This document shows positions 34,896 through 49,200 of a DNA stretch of 64,000 nucleotides, piece by piece. The translations under genes were made by a program, and so were the position numbers. The notes beneath the pieces were generated by a model. It saw only the letters and a list, made by a program, of their open reading frames with translations. It did not search any database and was not told the DNA's origin. Each line of letters begins with the position of its first letter. The first letter of the stretch is position 1. Source of the stretch: Antrodiella citrinella (Eukaryota; Basidiomycota; Agaricomycetes; Polyporales; Steccherinaceae); contig SGPM01000111.1 of assembly GCA_004802725.1 (NCBI GenBank), forward strand, positions 1 to 64,000, written 5' to 3'.

Positions 34896-35265
34896 CGCGT
34901 GCTGAGTGTGATAGAGTGGGAAAAGGAGGTGATATGATGATACGAAAGCGCGTCGGATGGGTATGTTGCTTCGTTGGGTCGGAGGGCGTGAAGATGTGTG
35001 GAGGGTATTCAGCTGTGTCGCATCGTCGTCGTCGTCGTCAAGAGGAAAGGAACGGGAGAGACAACAACACCGACGCGACGCGCCTGCAAACCGTAAATCG
35101 CGCCCTCTGCACGTGATCAGATATTTGTCGACGACGCATGTCGCACGGTGGCGGCGTCGAATATCGCGTTTCGGCTAACTCGTTCTTTGCCATCGCATCG
35201 TAATATCTTCCCATTCGTCTCTCTGAGGTCTACGTCTTCTGGCTACTTGGTATCGTCCGAAGAAG
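34896..35265. promoter_or_regulatory. Divergent promoter of PDS5 and NAA15 with a CGT repeat
   Basis: 370 bases separate the two start codons. A (cgt)n run, about six copies, lies at 35021-35038. No TATA box is evident, as expected for constitutive genes. A shared nucleosome-free region is likely, but this is inferred from the layout alone. Confidence 0.6.
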
Positions 35266-38200
35266 ATGGCTCCATCTGTTCCGTCGAAAAGAGTTTTGCC
35301 GTCCAAGGAGTCCGGTCTATTCAAAGAGCTGCTGAATCTATACGAGAGCAGGCAACTGAAGAAGGGCCAAAAGACTGCAGACCAGATCCTCAAGAAGTTC
35401 CCAGAACATGGAGGTACACATGCAATATTGTATGCATTGCCCAGGTCTGCTGACGATCGCACAGAGACATTATGCATGAAAGGCTTGATCTTGACCCACA
35501 TGGGGCGTCGCGAAGAAGGCATCGAACTTGTCAAGAAGGGAGTGCGATTAGATTTGACCTCCCACATTGCATGGCATGTGTTTGGTCTGATACAGAAGGG
35601 GGAGAAAAATTATGAGGAGGCACTCAAGTCGTATACGCAAGCACTTAGATTCGACAAGGTACGTCATACATGCAGAGTATATCTACTTGACAACTAACTT
35701 TCATTCTGGATGTAGGAGAACATGAACATTCTGCGCGATGCTGCTCACCTCCAGACACAACTACGTCTATTCGATGGCCTTGTTGAAACCAGACATACCC
35801 TGCTTAAACTCCGGCCGAACCTAAGGCAGAACTGGATTGGCCTTGCGGTGGCGTACCACCTCAACGGAAGCTTGAAGGATGCCAAGCAGGTTCTGGAACA
35901 CTACGAGTCTACCTTGAAGGTTCGTCGCACATTTTGTCATAGCCAGGGCATTGCCGCAAGCATATACAGAATATTCCAGACTACGACGTAGAGCATTCCG
36001 AAGTGCTATTGTATCACATTCGTCTGCTAGAAGAGTTGGGTGAATACCCAAAGGCACTCGGTCTGCTTGATGTCAACGCAAAATCCAGAGCTATCATAGA
36101 TCGTACTGCAATCATGGAATTCCGAGGTACGTTCGCTGCTTGATGGAATCCTGGGTCCATACTTATACTTATTTGCTTGTCATGTAGCCCGTTTGCTCTC
36201 AAAACTCGGCGACCACGACGAAGCAGAGAACACATGGCAAGCTTTGATAGAGCAAAATCCGGACTCTTATGAGTACTACAAGGGCTTTTTCTCTAATCGC
36301 GGAATTGATCTTGGTATGGAATGGTCTTGTCAGTGGGCGTAACAACTCTGACGGGATAATGCATAGAAAACGTTACCGGGGATGCTCGTCAGAAGGCATT
36401 ACAGTATTTGCGAGACTTCTCGTCCCAGCTACCTCGAGCGGCTGCTCCCCGACGACTTGCACTTGATGTGGCGGACGGTGAGAGTGATATTTCACTTCTA
36501 TGATGGGTCGAATCTGAAACCTTTACCTCACAGGGGATGACTTCAAGACGCTAGCTGAACCTTACCTAACTTCCGGACTAGATAAGGGTATTCCATCTCT
36601 TTTTGCCGACATCAAAGCTCTCTATCGTGACGTTGGCAAGCAGCGAGCAATAGCATCTATTGTCGAAGCACTACGAGAGCGACTGGCTTCGCAGTCGTCA
36701 TCACCACCATCAGAATCTGAATCACCTACAACATACCTCTGGACATTGTACTTCCTGGCGCAACACTATTCCCACACTGCCGATCACAAACATGCTCTGA
36801 CGCTGCTGGATGAGGCTCTAGAACATACCCCTACGTTGCCCGAGTTGCTGATGTACAGGGCACGTGTCTTGAAGAGACTGGGAGATCCCTTCGGTGCTGC
36901 ACGGTCCATGGATGAAGCCCGAGTACTTGATCTGCAAGATAGGTTTTTGAACACCAAGTGCGCCAAATACAGACTACGTGCCGGTCTAGAAGAAGAGGCC
37001 CAAGAGCTTTTCGGCTTGTTCACCAAGGTGCGCGTTGACATTAATGTGCCGCATTCACCGAATCTCAGCATGTTCAACTTACTAGAAAGACGCGTCCAGT
37101 CCGGGTGCTGATCTGGAGGATATGCAGTCACTCTTGTATTTGACAGAAGACGCCGATTCGCATCGAAGGAATGGTGCTTTCGGTCTGGCCCTGAAGAAGT
37201 TTCATGCGATACAGAAAGTATTCAACGAAATCGAAGACGATCAGTACGACTTCCATGGATACTCTCTGCGACGTTTCACTCTAAACATCTACTTGGAGTA
37301 TGTACTGCCTCCTCATGTATTCTTTCCGAATGATCTGACCGCTCTCAAAGCTTGATTCCTTGGGAAGACCACCTTCGCTCGCATGCAAGCTACATCCATT
37401 CAGCAATATCAGCCTCGCAGGTAGGCATTGACCTTCGTCATATAACAACTGGGTGCTCATACGTCATTTCAGATCTATGTACAGATCCACGATGACCCTG
37501 CTGCTGCGTCAAAAGCCTCTTCATCCAACAATTTGACTGAGGCTGAGAAAAAAGCGAAGAAGAAAGCTAAGAAGGCGGCCCAAAAGGTCCAGGAAGATTC
37601 CAAGAAAGGTGAATTAGTCAATTTTGGTCTGGTGAACCATGTCTGACCCCATCGGTCACAAGCAACGACTCAGTCAACATCGACGAACGAGGACAAAGGC
37701 CTCGATCTCACACCTGCCAAAGACGACGACCCAACGGGCACGAAATTGTTGGAGCATGCTACGGCTCTCGATCGCGCGTGGAAGTTGCTCAGTCCCCTCG
37801 TATCGCTAGCTCAAGAAAACATCGACGTACAGATCGCAATTTATGATGTTGCCGTTCGACGAAGTACGTATATTTCTACCATACACGTCAAAGACCATGA
37901 GAATACTCACGCGGTATTCAGGCAAGCTCCTGGAGGCGGCAAAAGCTCTCAGGTATGCCAAGTCGTTGGATGCTGAACATCCTGAACTGCACATACGGCT
38001 GATTGACTTCCACAAACGAGGTAAGCCTTTGTCTGTACCTAGAGGTAGTTTATAGTCTCACACACAGCGGACAGTCTCATCTCTACCGCAAGTACCACCA
38101 GCACCCATCGGTTCAGTCATCAATGCTGCTCTCGCTGAATTGCTCCCTGAAGAAGTGTCTTTGGAGACTTTCAATTCGCAGTATTTGCAGCGTCATTCAA

Positions 38201-38563
38201 CATCTGGTAAAGCTGTCCTGGCGTCTGCCAACGTACTCCATAAGCTTGGAACACCTATCGCTGAGGTTGAGAGTGCTGCTTTTGGAGCCCTGAACCCGGA
38301 AGTTTCTCTCAGCATCCAGGTGAATCTATTCTACGTATTCTACTTGTGAGAACTTTGCTCATCCTTCCCGTTAGACTGCTGTCGATATTCTCGCATTTTT
38401 GCAAAGCATCGGTTCCTCCCGAGCAGACGAGTTCCGTACGACTTGCAACGCAAAGTACGAGCTTTCGACGGTGTTCAAGCTACCCAGTGAATTGGCCGAG
38501 CTTCGTCGAGTCGCGTTCGTGGTGACAGAGGAGGACAAGACGAAACAAGAGGAAGCCAGTTGA
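35266..38563 (+). CDS. NAA15: N-terminal acetyltransferase A auxiliary subunit NAA15
   Basis: Ribosome-docking scaffold of NatA, which acetylates nascent N-termini after Met removal, with catalytic NAA10. TPR-type repeats run through the protein: KRVLPSKESGLFKELLNLYE, ETLCMKGLILTHMGRREEGI, HIAWHVFGLIQKGEKNYEEA, ALRFDKENMNILRDAAHLQT, LRPNLRQNWIGLAVAYHLNG, NPDSYEYYKGFFSNRGIDL. Near 37.55 kb is the Lys-rich stretch AEKKAKKKAKKAAQKVQEDS, also present in human and yeast homologues. Later blocks include AKALRYAKSLDAEHPELHIR. About eleven exons; length near 870-900 residues, as in the family. The first splice (35412/35461) restores KFPEHGETLCMKG. It ends KQEEAS. Confidence 0.95.
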
Positions 38564-38853
38564 TTTTCGAATATTCTGTATCTACTTTACATTCACACAC
38601 TTACATATGTGCTTGCTCGCGTACTGTATCAACAACCAGTCTGAGTCGTTGACGTTGTTACGGCGAATACAGACTATCGACGTCCATTACTTAGCCGGTG
38701 GCTTTTGCCAGTAAGTGCCGGCTCAGCCGGCTATAACCGAATCGGAGATTGAACCTTATTCGCACAACTGGAATCCACATCGGGTACAGCCGACGGCAGG
38801 TAAGCCCACCCCCCATACCGTCCGCGTTATCCTCAAGACATCCATCGCCCATC

Positions 38854-39520
<667 letters not shown>

Positions 39521-39902
39521 TCGTATCTCGTCTTGTTACTTTGGGGTCCATTCATGTCTTTCCATCATCTACGCCCATGCCATTTTTCATGTGATATGCA
39601 ATCTTATCGCGTATAAATGCATCACGCCCAAAAGCTGTATTTTGTTCCAACGAGCTCGAGCTCTCAGGTGGTCCATGTTGCACCTGTCGCTAAAATTGCT
39701 GGGCCCGCATTATCGCTCGGTCTGTGCGATGTTTGAATGTGCAACATGGATGACGTGGTTTTCGAGAAGTACAAATGGTATGAATCATATACATGGGAAG
39801 ATAGCTATCGATGCCTTCGGTATATTCGTGAGCCTCATGAGTGATATCAATATAGGTGGGAGTTCGATGGAGAGATGTATGAGCAGGAGAGTAAAGTGCC
39901 TG
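39521..39902. other. Convergent 3' region
   Basis: About 380 bases between the stops of eL42 (plus) and the CCCH/RS gene (minus). T-rich after 39520, no gene seen. Confidence 0.5.
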
Positions 39903-42739
39903 TTATGGCGCCACGGCAGGAGCGGTCGCTGGTGTGGATGTGGGTTGGGCGTTGGCAGATGGCAGCAGCAGGCCGGGATCGACATCCTTCTTGATTTTAT
40001 CGGCCCATTTCGACATCGCAAGAACAACGTCGTTTGCTTTGTCAACTTTGGTAATAATGCGCTCTGTGACTAATGCTTCGTGAGTTCGACAGGTCTCTTC
40101 GATTTTCACCCTATGTTCATCGAGAGCAGGTCGTATCACCTCTTCGCGGATGTGCTGATTGATTCGCGAGAGCATGCCGTTACTTTGCATAAGCTGAGAG
40201 ATCTGTTGTAACATCGGCTGAAGGCTGTCAGACTGAGCTAGTGGAGGAGGGGCTGTCACTCGAACTTCCAGCTCCTGGAACTGCGTAGACAAGCTGGCGA
40301 TCTCTTGCTGCGACTTCTCAACTTGAGACTTCTGCAGTGCTGACATCTAACGACATCCGTTAGTGTAAAGGACTGTTTGCGAAATATGAAAGTGCATACC
40401 TCAGCCATCTGTCGTCGAGCCTCGTCCAGTTTTGCTTTGAGAGCTGCGTTCTCCTTCCATGCTTCCGAGGTATTGTGAATTTGGTTCGCGATTTCGCCTG
40501 CCAGCTCCGTCACATCTTTGTCCAGAGCTTCCATGAAGCTCTTGTAGGATAGCAACGTCTGGCTATCGGCGTTCAGGACGGCTTGTCGCTCCTCTTGTCG
40601 CGTCTTTACAAAACGCGTCAACTCCTTCAGCTTCTCCGATGTCTTGTCGTCAATCTCCTGAGTGATGTCCCTTTGACACTCCGTCACCATATTCTCTGTA
40701 CTGTGCACTCTTGCATCGATGGACGCAAACCGCTCCTGTATGCTCTCATCGTCTTGCAGAAGTTCCTGTTCGATAGCATCTTCGTCCAGACCAGAAGTGC
40801 TCTCCTGAGGAGAGGCTCGACGGCGTTTCCTCGGCAAGCGACCATCTTCATCTGTCCCACTCTCCATATCAGAATCCAAGCCGGACATGCTAGGACGAGG
40901 GGGATAGGGAAGACGCTTGCTTCGGGAAACCTGTCCATGCAAGTCGCGCGTAGTTTCCCTCAAGCTTTCTATCAGATCCTTCAACTCGGCGAACTTCTTC
41001 TCCAACCGTGTCTCCAACGCGCCGTCCTCCGCAGCCAAGTGCCACAACCCGGACTGGGCGAATTCTGCTATCGTCGCATTCAACACATCCACCATTTGAG
41101 CCCGAGTCTTCTGCAGTTCCGATCTGGTGGAATCAAATGCTTTGATCTGCGCTGGAGTCGGGTGTGGGGGGCGATAGAGCCCAGAGTGCAACGCTATATC
41201 TTGCTCGGTCATTTGTAGTTGATTTTGAGCGTGTATATAGCGCGACATCACTCTGTGTATACTTGGTGATGAGACTCTGCATCTATGCGTCTAATTTGGA
41301 GGGGGGACTCACTGCAATCGTGTGCTCCATTCGTGGGAAGTGCCTACATTCTCCCCGCCACCCTCTACTGTTCGATTTGGCATGATAGTCTCTGTATCTG
41401 AGTCGCTTTGCTCTGGCGATATTGGAGGAGGGCTTTCAACCCGATTGGACCCAGATGAGCCGTCTTTAGATTCGGTAGGAACTGGTTCTGAAAGGCCTGC
41501 TTTGTTGCCGGCGGCGCTTGTCACAGCGAGAGTGCCAGTCTGCTCCTCGACGCGATTCTGGGATGCTGCACGCGTTTCCGTGGATAAATTGGGAACGGGG
41601 ATGAGGGTGGATGTGTTTTGAGTATGTGGTTCAACAAACAATCCTGGAATGTCGTCCGAGTCGTCAGGCTGCTCGGTGGTGGTCGCAGTTAAAGGTGCTT
41701 CTTGGGCGCTTGACACATCGTGTGGACGCGCAGACGCAGGTTCTTGAGCGTCTGTAATTTCCGCCGTTGAAGCTTGTGGGGAGGTAGAGGCTATCGCAAT
41801 TGATATCTAGGACAGTGTTCATGTGTCGCAAGCATAAGAAGTCGACGATGAGACTTACGGATTGAGTTTTGGACGACTCAGTGCCACTTAGGGCCTTTGA
41901 CTTTGCCGGAAAGAATTTCAAGTTGGCCAAAGATTCTTTACGCTTCTCCGCACCATCTTCCGATATGCTTTGAATACGATTGAGATCATCTCTACTTCGT
42001 GAACGTGACCTGCGAGATTTTGAGTCACGCAAGGGGCTTGTTTCCTTTCGAGCGCTGTGGCCCGTGGATGCATACGACGACCTGGAGTACTCGCGGCGGG
42101 ATTTCTTGCGAGTCTCAGAACGACTCTCTCTAGAGCTGGCAATTGAGGAATGCCTGTGCGCACGATATCTATCGCGTCGATCCGGAGACGGCGTGCGGCC
42201 CCTTCCACGATCGTGTGGACTCGGACTGCGAGCGCGGCTTCTGTCTCGATCATGAGCACGACGCAGCGGAGTACGACTTCGACTTCGACCACGAGATCGC
42301 GACCTGGATCGGCGTCTACGGGGGGAGCGCGACCGATTTCGCGACCGGTTGGCTTTTCGCCGTTTGAACTTTGTGCTCTTCTTTGTATGACGGCTACTAC
42401 GCTCACGAGAGCGCGAGCGCGACTTGGACCTGAAAGGGGAAATAGAGCGACGATGTTTGATATGTGTGGGCGTTGGTGTGTTCCACTGTGGCACGATTTT
42501 GGACATCTCGGACGCGAGTATCATCTTGGGAGGATAAGCTGTCGGTATGCTTGCACTAGCCCACGCCTTTTGCCCGGGGTGGATGTAGGTGCAAGAGGAT
42601 CTTTGGCATCCACTCAAACCATCCATCCGTTGGAGACCAATGCCGTCCGCAGAGTAGAACTGCGAAAATAAAAACAGGTCAATGTGGCAATGGCTCAAAC
42701 GGGCAAAAGTCCACGTACAATGCATCTCATTTGTTTCAT
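39903..42739 (-). CDS. CCCH zinc-finger protein with RS domain and coiled coil
   Basis: Begins [20 protein letters not shown] and continues to [13 protein letters not shown], a C-x17-C-x4-C-x3-H finger of RNA-binding type. An RS domain follows (41.9-42.45 kb: [35 protein letters not shown]), then a Ser/Thr/Pro linker, and a C-terminal half of long helices ([40 protein letters not shown]) ending in a Pro/Ala tail (PATAPAVAP). A bipartite basic signal (PRKRRR) suggests a nuclear place. About 850 residues in six or so exons; the joins 42727/42669 and 40391/40346 keep frame. SR-type splicing or mRNA metabolism is likely by composition, but no homologue of known function is recognised. The frame stays open upstream to an ATG at 42889, so a longer N-terminus is possible. 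Confidence 0.8.
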
Positions 42740-43298
42740 GGTCTTCAAAATCGGATGCAAGACGAACTTGAGTGGATAGTTTACTGTGTCGCGGTTCTGA
42801 CCAAGTGCCACTGCATGGTTGCAAGGCAGACAATGTAATTGCAAAGCGCGTGCTGCTTTAAGTACCCCGATATTTTCCCAATTTGGCACTTAGACAATAG
42901 AGTCTAGAGCGGGCCGGGGTCGCGTAACTTTGACGGTATAGCGTAAGTACGTTGACGACGCGTAAACAGGCCTGAGCATCGACCGACACAATAGCTGTCT
43001 CAGATATTATTCCATGGGGTATCCACGTGTTTGATATGTAGTCGGTCTTCACAGCCATCAAATCATCGTAGGATACATAAACAGGTTATAATGACAAGGA
43101 CCAATAGTCATACTAGTGGATGCAGATTGTCCGAGGCGCATGAAAGGAGCGACGCTATGTAAGCATGGGGGAAACAAATATGACGCTACTGTGTAATCGC
43201 GTGAATCAGTACGGCAGTGAGGTAGCGGTGATCTGATAAGAGACACCAATTCTAGAAACAGAAGTGTGGGGAAGTTTTGAAGGAAGCTTCGTGCTTTA
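42740..43298. other. Intergenic region between two minus-strand genes
   Basis: About 560 bases upstream of the CCCH gene and downstream of the transporter. An in-frame extension of the CCCH gene (42740-42889) is open. Nothing else is recognised. Confidence 0.45.
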
Positions 43299-45467
43299 CT
43301 ATACGGGCATCGAACCCAAGTCGGCCTTTTCATCCTTCTCTTTCTCAGAAGGTGAAATGTTGACCTGGGTACGACTATCGCTATCGAGGTTGACAGAATC
43401 AACGTTGTATGTTGTATCGATATCGATAGGGCCAGCCTCTTCATCTCCTGGTACGACGATGGACATGCGGCCCATCTCAATGACGCTCGTCCGTTTTTCT
43501 TCGGTCTGTTGACCAATCAGACCGATGCCTCGCAAGCCAATAACGGCGACAACGAGTGCAATGCTAAGTGCGCCAACACAAGTCCAGCCAGCTGCTCTGA
43601 AGCCGCTCATAAGGACTTCAGGATCTGTGGCAGATAGGTGTGCATGTGCCGGCATCTGGAGGAACTTTTGGGAGACGGATACGGCAACGCTGGAAGATAC
43701 AGCAAGACCGATGGATGTGCCAAGCTGGTAAAAAAAAACGATATAGTCAGACATAACCCTACTCAAGACTGCGTATAATGCCACTCACCCTGGTTGCAAC
43801 ACCGAAGATACTGCCAGCTAGTGCTTGAGAATTCCGGTCGAATGAAAGGCACACCTGCATGTTGCCGACAGTATATGCGATGTCGAGAACTGGGAGGGTG
43901 ATCATGACAATAAAAGTCATGGCCCAATAACTTGCATGTACGTCGATGAGAGCGAAGACGACACCAGAAGCCAGGCACGAAAATAGACTGATCAAGACAA
44001 GAACTTGACCAGGTACAACAGCGATGATGTATCCTGTCGTCAAGTTCGTGACAAGTCCCTAAACACAGCCAGTTATTCAGTAAACTTGCAAGCGAGCACA
44101 CTGTAAAGCTCACAGAGATACCCATGGGGATCAAGCGGACGGAGGCCTGCAACGGGCTCAGAAGAAGAACTTGTTGCAAGTAGAGTGGGACAAAGTACGA
44201 CAGTGTGTTGAACCCCCACCAGCCGAAGAGGACGACCAAGAGGACGGGAGTCATCCGAGTACCAGGACGGGTGAACATGCTCATTGGCAAGAGAATGGAT
44301 TGTCATTTTGCCTCACGACGCAGTTCCCACCAGACAAAAGCGCTCAGAATGACGAAGGAAGTTCCCAAGAGCGAAGGAATAAACGGTGTCGCCCAACCTT
44401 TTGGAGCACTGATAGATTCTCTGCGGAGGATCAATAAGTTGAGACTAAAAGAGGGTTTGAACTTACCCCAGGTCGTACACCATAAGACCTAGACCACCGA
44501 TGCTCAGGATAGCACCGACCCAGTCGAGACCCTTGTTGTATCGTTTTTCTGCTTGATCGGTCGGGAGTATCAGCCATCCCAATACGCACAACACCAGTCC
44601 AAGTCCAGCTTGGAGACCGTAAATAGCTCTCCACGTGGCCGGAGACTGGGAGAGTATACCACCTGGAAGGAAGGTCGAGTATTCAGTGTTATGTTCCGAT
44701 GACCCCATTGTACATGAACGCACCGAGGATCAGACCAACAATGTAGCCAATGGGTTGTCCCGCACCCAGGATAGAGAATGCACGGTTTTTGGCCTTACCG
44801 GGAGGGAAATACGATGAAATGATCGCGATTCCTAGGGTGTCTTAATTATCAGAATGTAGCTTAAAGGTAGAGACATCCATCATACCTGCTGGTGTATTCG
44901 CGGCTGAAACATGTGCATGAACGGTAAATCACCGGACGAAGCGGGAAAAAGCGGGAGTCCACACCTGAGCCCATACCCTGGAACGCGAAGAACAAGATGA
45001 ACGTCCAAGCGTTTGGCGCGAACGCCGTAGCGACACTCCTGCGGTATCCTCATCAGCGTCATAACCAAATCTCACTACCAGTGCTGCTCACCACACAGTG
45101 AACCAGGCAGACCCAATAAGGAACATCTTCTTGGTACCAGTGATATCCGCTATTCTACCGAGCAACAGCAGCAGACAACCGTATGAAAGCCTGTTCACGA
45201 CCATCAGTACCCCGAGCATATTGCAAGTCTGCACGACGTACGTGTAGATGTTGATTGGCCATTGCAATTCTGCTTGCTTGAAGTGCAAGTCCCTTCCGAT
45301 CGTCGTGATAGCTACAGCTGTTGCACCGGTCAAGAAAATCTGTGAAAGAGGTCAGCACGAGCACGAACAAGGACAAAGGAATCTCGTACACTGAGTATTG
45401 TTACACCGCATATAGTCATAATGATCAGGACATCCTTTACGGACTGGCTAATCTTGACGGTCCACAT
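43299..45467 (-). CDS. MFS transporter, DHA2-type (14 helices)
   Basis: Proton-coupled exporter of the major facilitator superfamily. Helices seen in order include DVLIIMTICGVTILSIFLTG, the loop TGATAVAITTIGRDLHF, LQWPINIYTY, SYGCLLLLLGRIADITGTKK (motif A form G-R-x-A-D), ILFFAFQGMGSGANTPAGIA, AFSILGAGQPIGYIVGLILG (motif C-like), GLDWVGAILSIGGLGLMVYD, LGTSFVILSAFVWWEL, VLLVVLFGWWGFNTLSYFVP, AGWTCVGALSIALVVAVIGL; acidic cytosolic tail. About 570 residues in nine or ten exons. The start is uncertain. The chosen ATG precedes WTVKISQSVKDVLIIMT, but the frame is open further upstream with plausible text (FDNHPAVSSLERLLASRLVR) and no ATG, so an upstream coding exon near 45.6 kb is possible. The substrate is unknown. 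Confidence 0.9.
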
Positions 45468-46266
45468 AACGAACGGGTGATTCCTGACCAAGCGAGACGC
45501 GAGAAGACGTTCCAGAGAAGAGACGGCTGGATGATTGTCGAATGGCTCTCGCAGAACGACGCCTTTTATTCACTGACAGACACCCGTTCGACTCCAGTTT
45601 ATGCGAAGGACGAATAATTTTGTCAAGAGGCGCTCTCCGGATCTTATCATCGTTTGTCAGACGGTCCCGTCAGCTACGTCAGAACCCCAAATTCGAGCCG
45701 GCGTAAATGCATGATGATGGGCATTTTGAAGATTGAGGAGGCAAGCCGTATTCATCCCGAGGACTGGAAATCGCGTTATTGAGTTTGCTATGAGCTACCT
45801 TCGTGTCCTGGGCTGCTGTGGCGATGGTCAAGAAAGAAAGAACGTGCCGTACTCAATGTAAACGTCCGATCACGATCATCAAGCGGTAACGTAATCGGCA
45901 AACGCCGAACTTGCGTTGAGTTACCGGATACTGCGGATACTGAATCTTATCGATCGCACGGCATGCAGGGGCTAATTTAACATGGTGCGAAAGAAACTTA
46001 AAAGTTTTGTTTTTACATGAACGTGACCTCAGGCTTACTATATATGGTGATCCCTAGGCGGTTTCGTGTAATATTGAGAATAACATGTCTCTGGCGCTAG
46101 CCTTTCACACCGAGTAAAACCCGGCTCTGCATGCCGTGTCGCCAGCTAGTCAGAGCCAGCTACGAAATGAAGAACGTGACAACAAGGTTGGCCTATAACA
46201 ATTAAAACCAACGCAACAGACAAAGCAAGAAAGGGCGCAGCCAAATACACGAATGAATACACGTAA
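45468..46266. other. About 800 bases without a clear gene
   Basis: Carries the 5' part of the transporter gene (coding text to about 45560) and the 3' region of BUR1. AT-rich between 45960 and 46090 (ttactatatatggtg near 46035). No other gene seen. Confidence 0.45.
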
Positions 46267-49200
46267 CTAACCATAGTTGAGGCCACCACCGCCGACACTT
46301 CGTCCACGATTCCGCTGATCACGCCCTCCGCCTGGACCTCCACCTCGGCCAGGACGGGGAGGAAGGTGTTCCGGTCGAGGCGGTAGAGGGAGGTTGACCG
46401 GCTGCTGCCAGAGGGGGGGTAATCCTTGACCTGGACGTAACGACAAGGGCGGCAACGCCTGTGCAACCTGTGGCATCGGAAGAGGCGGCACCATATGATG
46501 AGGAGGCCCAGGATGAGGCGGAGGAGCGTGAGGATGATGATGATGGTGTCCATATGGCGGCATGTTCGTCAGTGGAACTGGTCTACCCCGAGATATCGGA
46601 GGTTGCGTAGGTGCAAAGGGTCTCATAGGCTGATCAACGTGGGGAGGTTGAATGGGCGGACCGACAGGCTGCTGTCGGCGTCCCCGTTTGTCGAACTCAT
46701 GAGACGCTTCGTAGCTCGGAAGACTGTAACAGAGAGCGCACGAACCAGCAAGGAAGATCAAACAGTTGATTTAAAACACAAGAGGAGCCCGAAAAGAGAT
46801 GTGTGAGTAACAATCTATGCAGTACGGAGAGGACGAGTAAAGGTGCAAATGCCCACGTTTTAGGATCGGCCGGTAGTGGATCAGTCCAGAAATAATCATG
46901 GTCTAGTGCTTGAGAGGCGGTAAGACGCTCGCGAGGATTGCATGTCAGGAGCTTATCCATGAGGTCAATGGTCTCCGCCCCGATTCTGTTCAACCGTATC
47001 AGTGTCGGCACTTATTCGTAAGCGAATCTGGAGAAGAGACTAATACAGACGTTTCATATTGTTGCTTCAGCCTCCTTGGATACAGCGTAAACCTCTTGAT
47101 GCCTTCGCAGCCTGGGAGGAGATCGAAGTTGGGCCAGGTATGTTGATTCGGCGTGCCACACAGTTTCCAAATCTTCTCAAGCTGGTCCAAATCAGACGTT
47201 CCTGGCAGGATGGGTTTCCTCCAAAACATCTCGCCCAGGACGCATCTACCACGAGCGGACAATTCAGTAAGACACTCTGCAAAAATATTTGACCTTCATC
47301 AGGAGCGTACCCGATACCCCACATGTCTACTTCACCGCCATACTGCCTTGCACCCAGCAGAAGTTCAGGAGGACGATACCAGCGGGTGACGACGCAATTG
47401 GTGTATTTGCGTTCGCGACCTCGTAAATCGTCACCGCTCTTGACAACGTTGGGGTCATACGCTCGAGCCAAACCAAAATCGGCAATCTTGAGACACCCAG
47501 TGTTAGAAATGAGCAAATTGGCGGCTTTCATATCACGGTGTAAGATATGATTCTATGTTGTGAAGAGGAATCGATAAGAAGATTGACTAAAGGGATAGCT
47601 GTGAAGAGGTGCATACCCGGTGCATGTAGTCAGTACCTTCCAATAGCTGTTTCATGTAGAGTTTGATTTGACTGGGCGAAAGCTTGACGCGTTCATTCTC
47701 CAGGAGCCCCGCAAGATCGTGGTCCATGTAAGGGAACACCATATAGACTGACAGTGGAGATTCCTTGATTCTGCCTAGAATGAAAGAAATACATGAGTTG
47801 TTCGTAGTCAGTTATAATAACAGACGAACTCTTGACGACAAACATATCCACGATATCCACTATGCAAGGATGATGCAATGCTTTCAGAATCTTGATCTCA
47901 CGAAGAGCAGTTACTGGCATGCCCTCCTTCTCATTATGCATAAGGATACGCTTCAAAGCTACCATCGTGTTCTTCTCACGATGCCTTGCTTTGTGAACCT
48001 CTCTGAAAGCGACCGGAATTGTGTCAGTGACTTATGCAGCAGAGATTGCAGAAACCTTACCCAAATGTTCCTTCTCCCAACTTGGTAATGATGTCGTAGT
48101 CGTCTCTCGCGCCGCAGCCTTCGAATGCACGACCGTACGCCTTCAAATCGTCCATTCTTGACCGCTGTACCGGCTTACGACGTTCCCGACGGGCCGTGAC
48201 TCGTGCTTGTCCGTTCTGTTTTTCGACATTCGAGCGCTGGACATCACCTTCGAGGTTGACGGGACGGTGACTAGGCGATGAGCGCCTGGGAGGCGAAGAC
48301 GGTTTCTTCGGTAATGGTATCTTTACAGTGGCATGACGAGATGGTAAATTGGTGGTGGGAGGTAGGTGTGGTGGAGATGGAGGCGGCGCGAGATCTGGAG
48401 GTGGCGGAGGCACGCTGCGAGAACGTTCGCGTGACCTGGAACGCCTACGTGAAGGAGACCGAGACAAAGGTCTGCGCGACGATACGTTTGAGCGAGGAGA
48501 CATAGGACGATATCCGTCGGCACCATTAGATCGTAAATCTAGCTCTCTGCCGTCATCTGATCTCCTGCTGTATTCCTCGCTACGGCGCCACTTGCTGTCT
48601 CCAGTACGATAGTCGTCGTCGGGTACATAGCTATCTCCATCCCATGTCCCACGAGTATCGGAGTACCGACGATCTCTGTCGTCACTAGACCTGTAGTTTT
48701 GATCCCGTTCAGTATAGTAATCCTTGGATAGCGGATTCGGGATAGGAGCGCGTTGAGGTGGAAGCCGGTGTTTCTCCCGACCAGTGCTTGCAGGCGACAG
48801 TGGCGAGCGTGAACGAACAGTGGATCGAGACCGGGACCTTGAATTGGGTCTTCTACTGTAACGACGAGGAGACTGAGACGGCGGCGGTTCCCAGTGATCT
48901 GTATCGTTTCGAGGAGGGTAGTGTCTGTGGTCGTAATGACGTTCGGACTCCCAACGACCACGCGAAGGACCTTCATCGCGACGACTCCAATGATCTGCGT
49001 TACGTTGTGGAACATAACGGGAATCAGGTATAGCTGGCGGTCGTTGAGGCAAATTCCAGTGCCGGTTATCCCTTCGTTCATCCTCTACCGGCCTTTCGTA
49101 AACCCCAAGCTGTCCTCTACCACTCTGACTGCTCTCAGCACGGACCTCCGGCGCATTAGCCTTCTTTTTGAATGGAAAAGGGACCTTGATGGTTGATGTA

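Noticed and set aside
38691..38735. Short hairpin (gccggctcagccggct) as a terminator or small RNA
   Set aside because: A short inverted repeat upstream of eL42; fungal genes do not use such terminators and nothing else supports an RNA gene.
46495..46806. Forward open frame opposite the BUR1 C-terminal region
   Set aside because: Antisense of the His/Pro-rich tail; the Met/Arg-rich text is a product of that composition.
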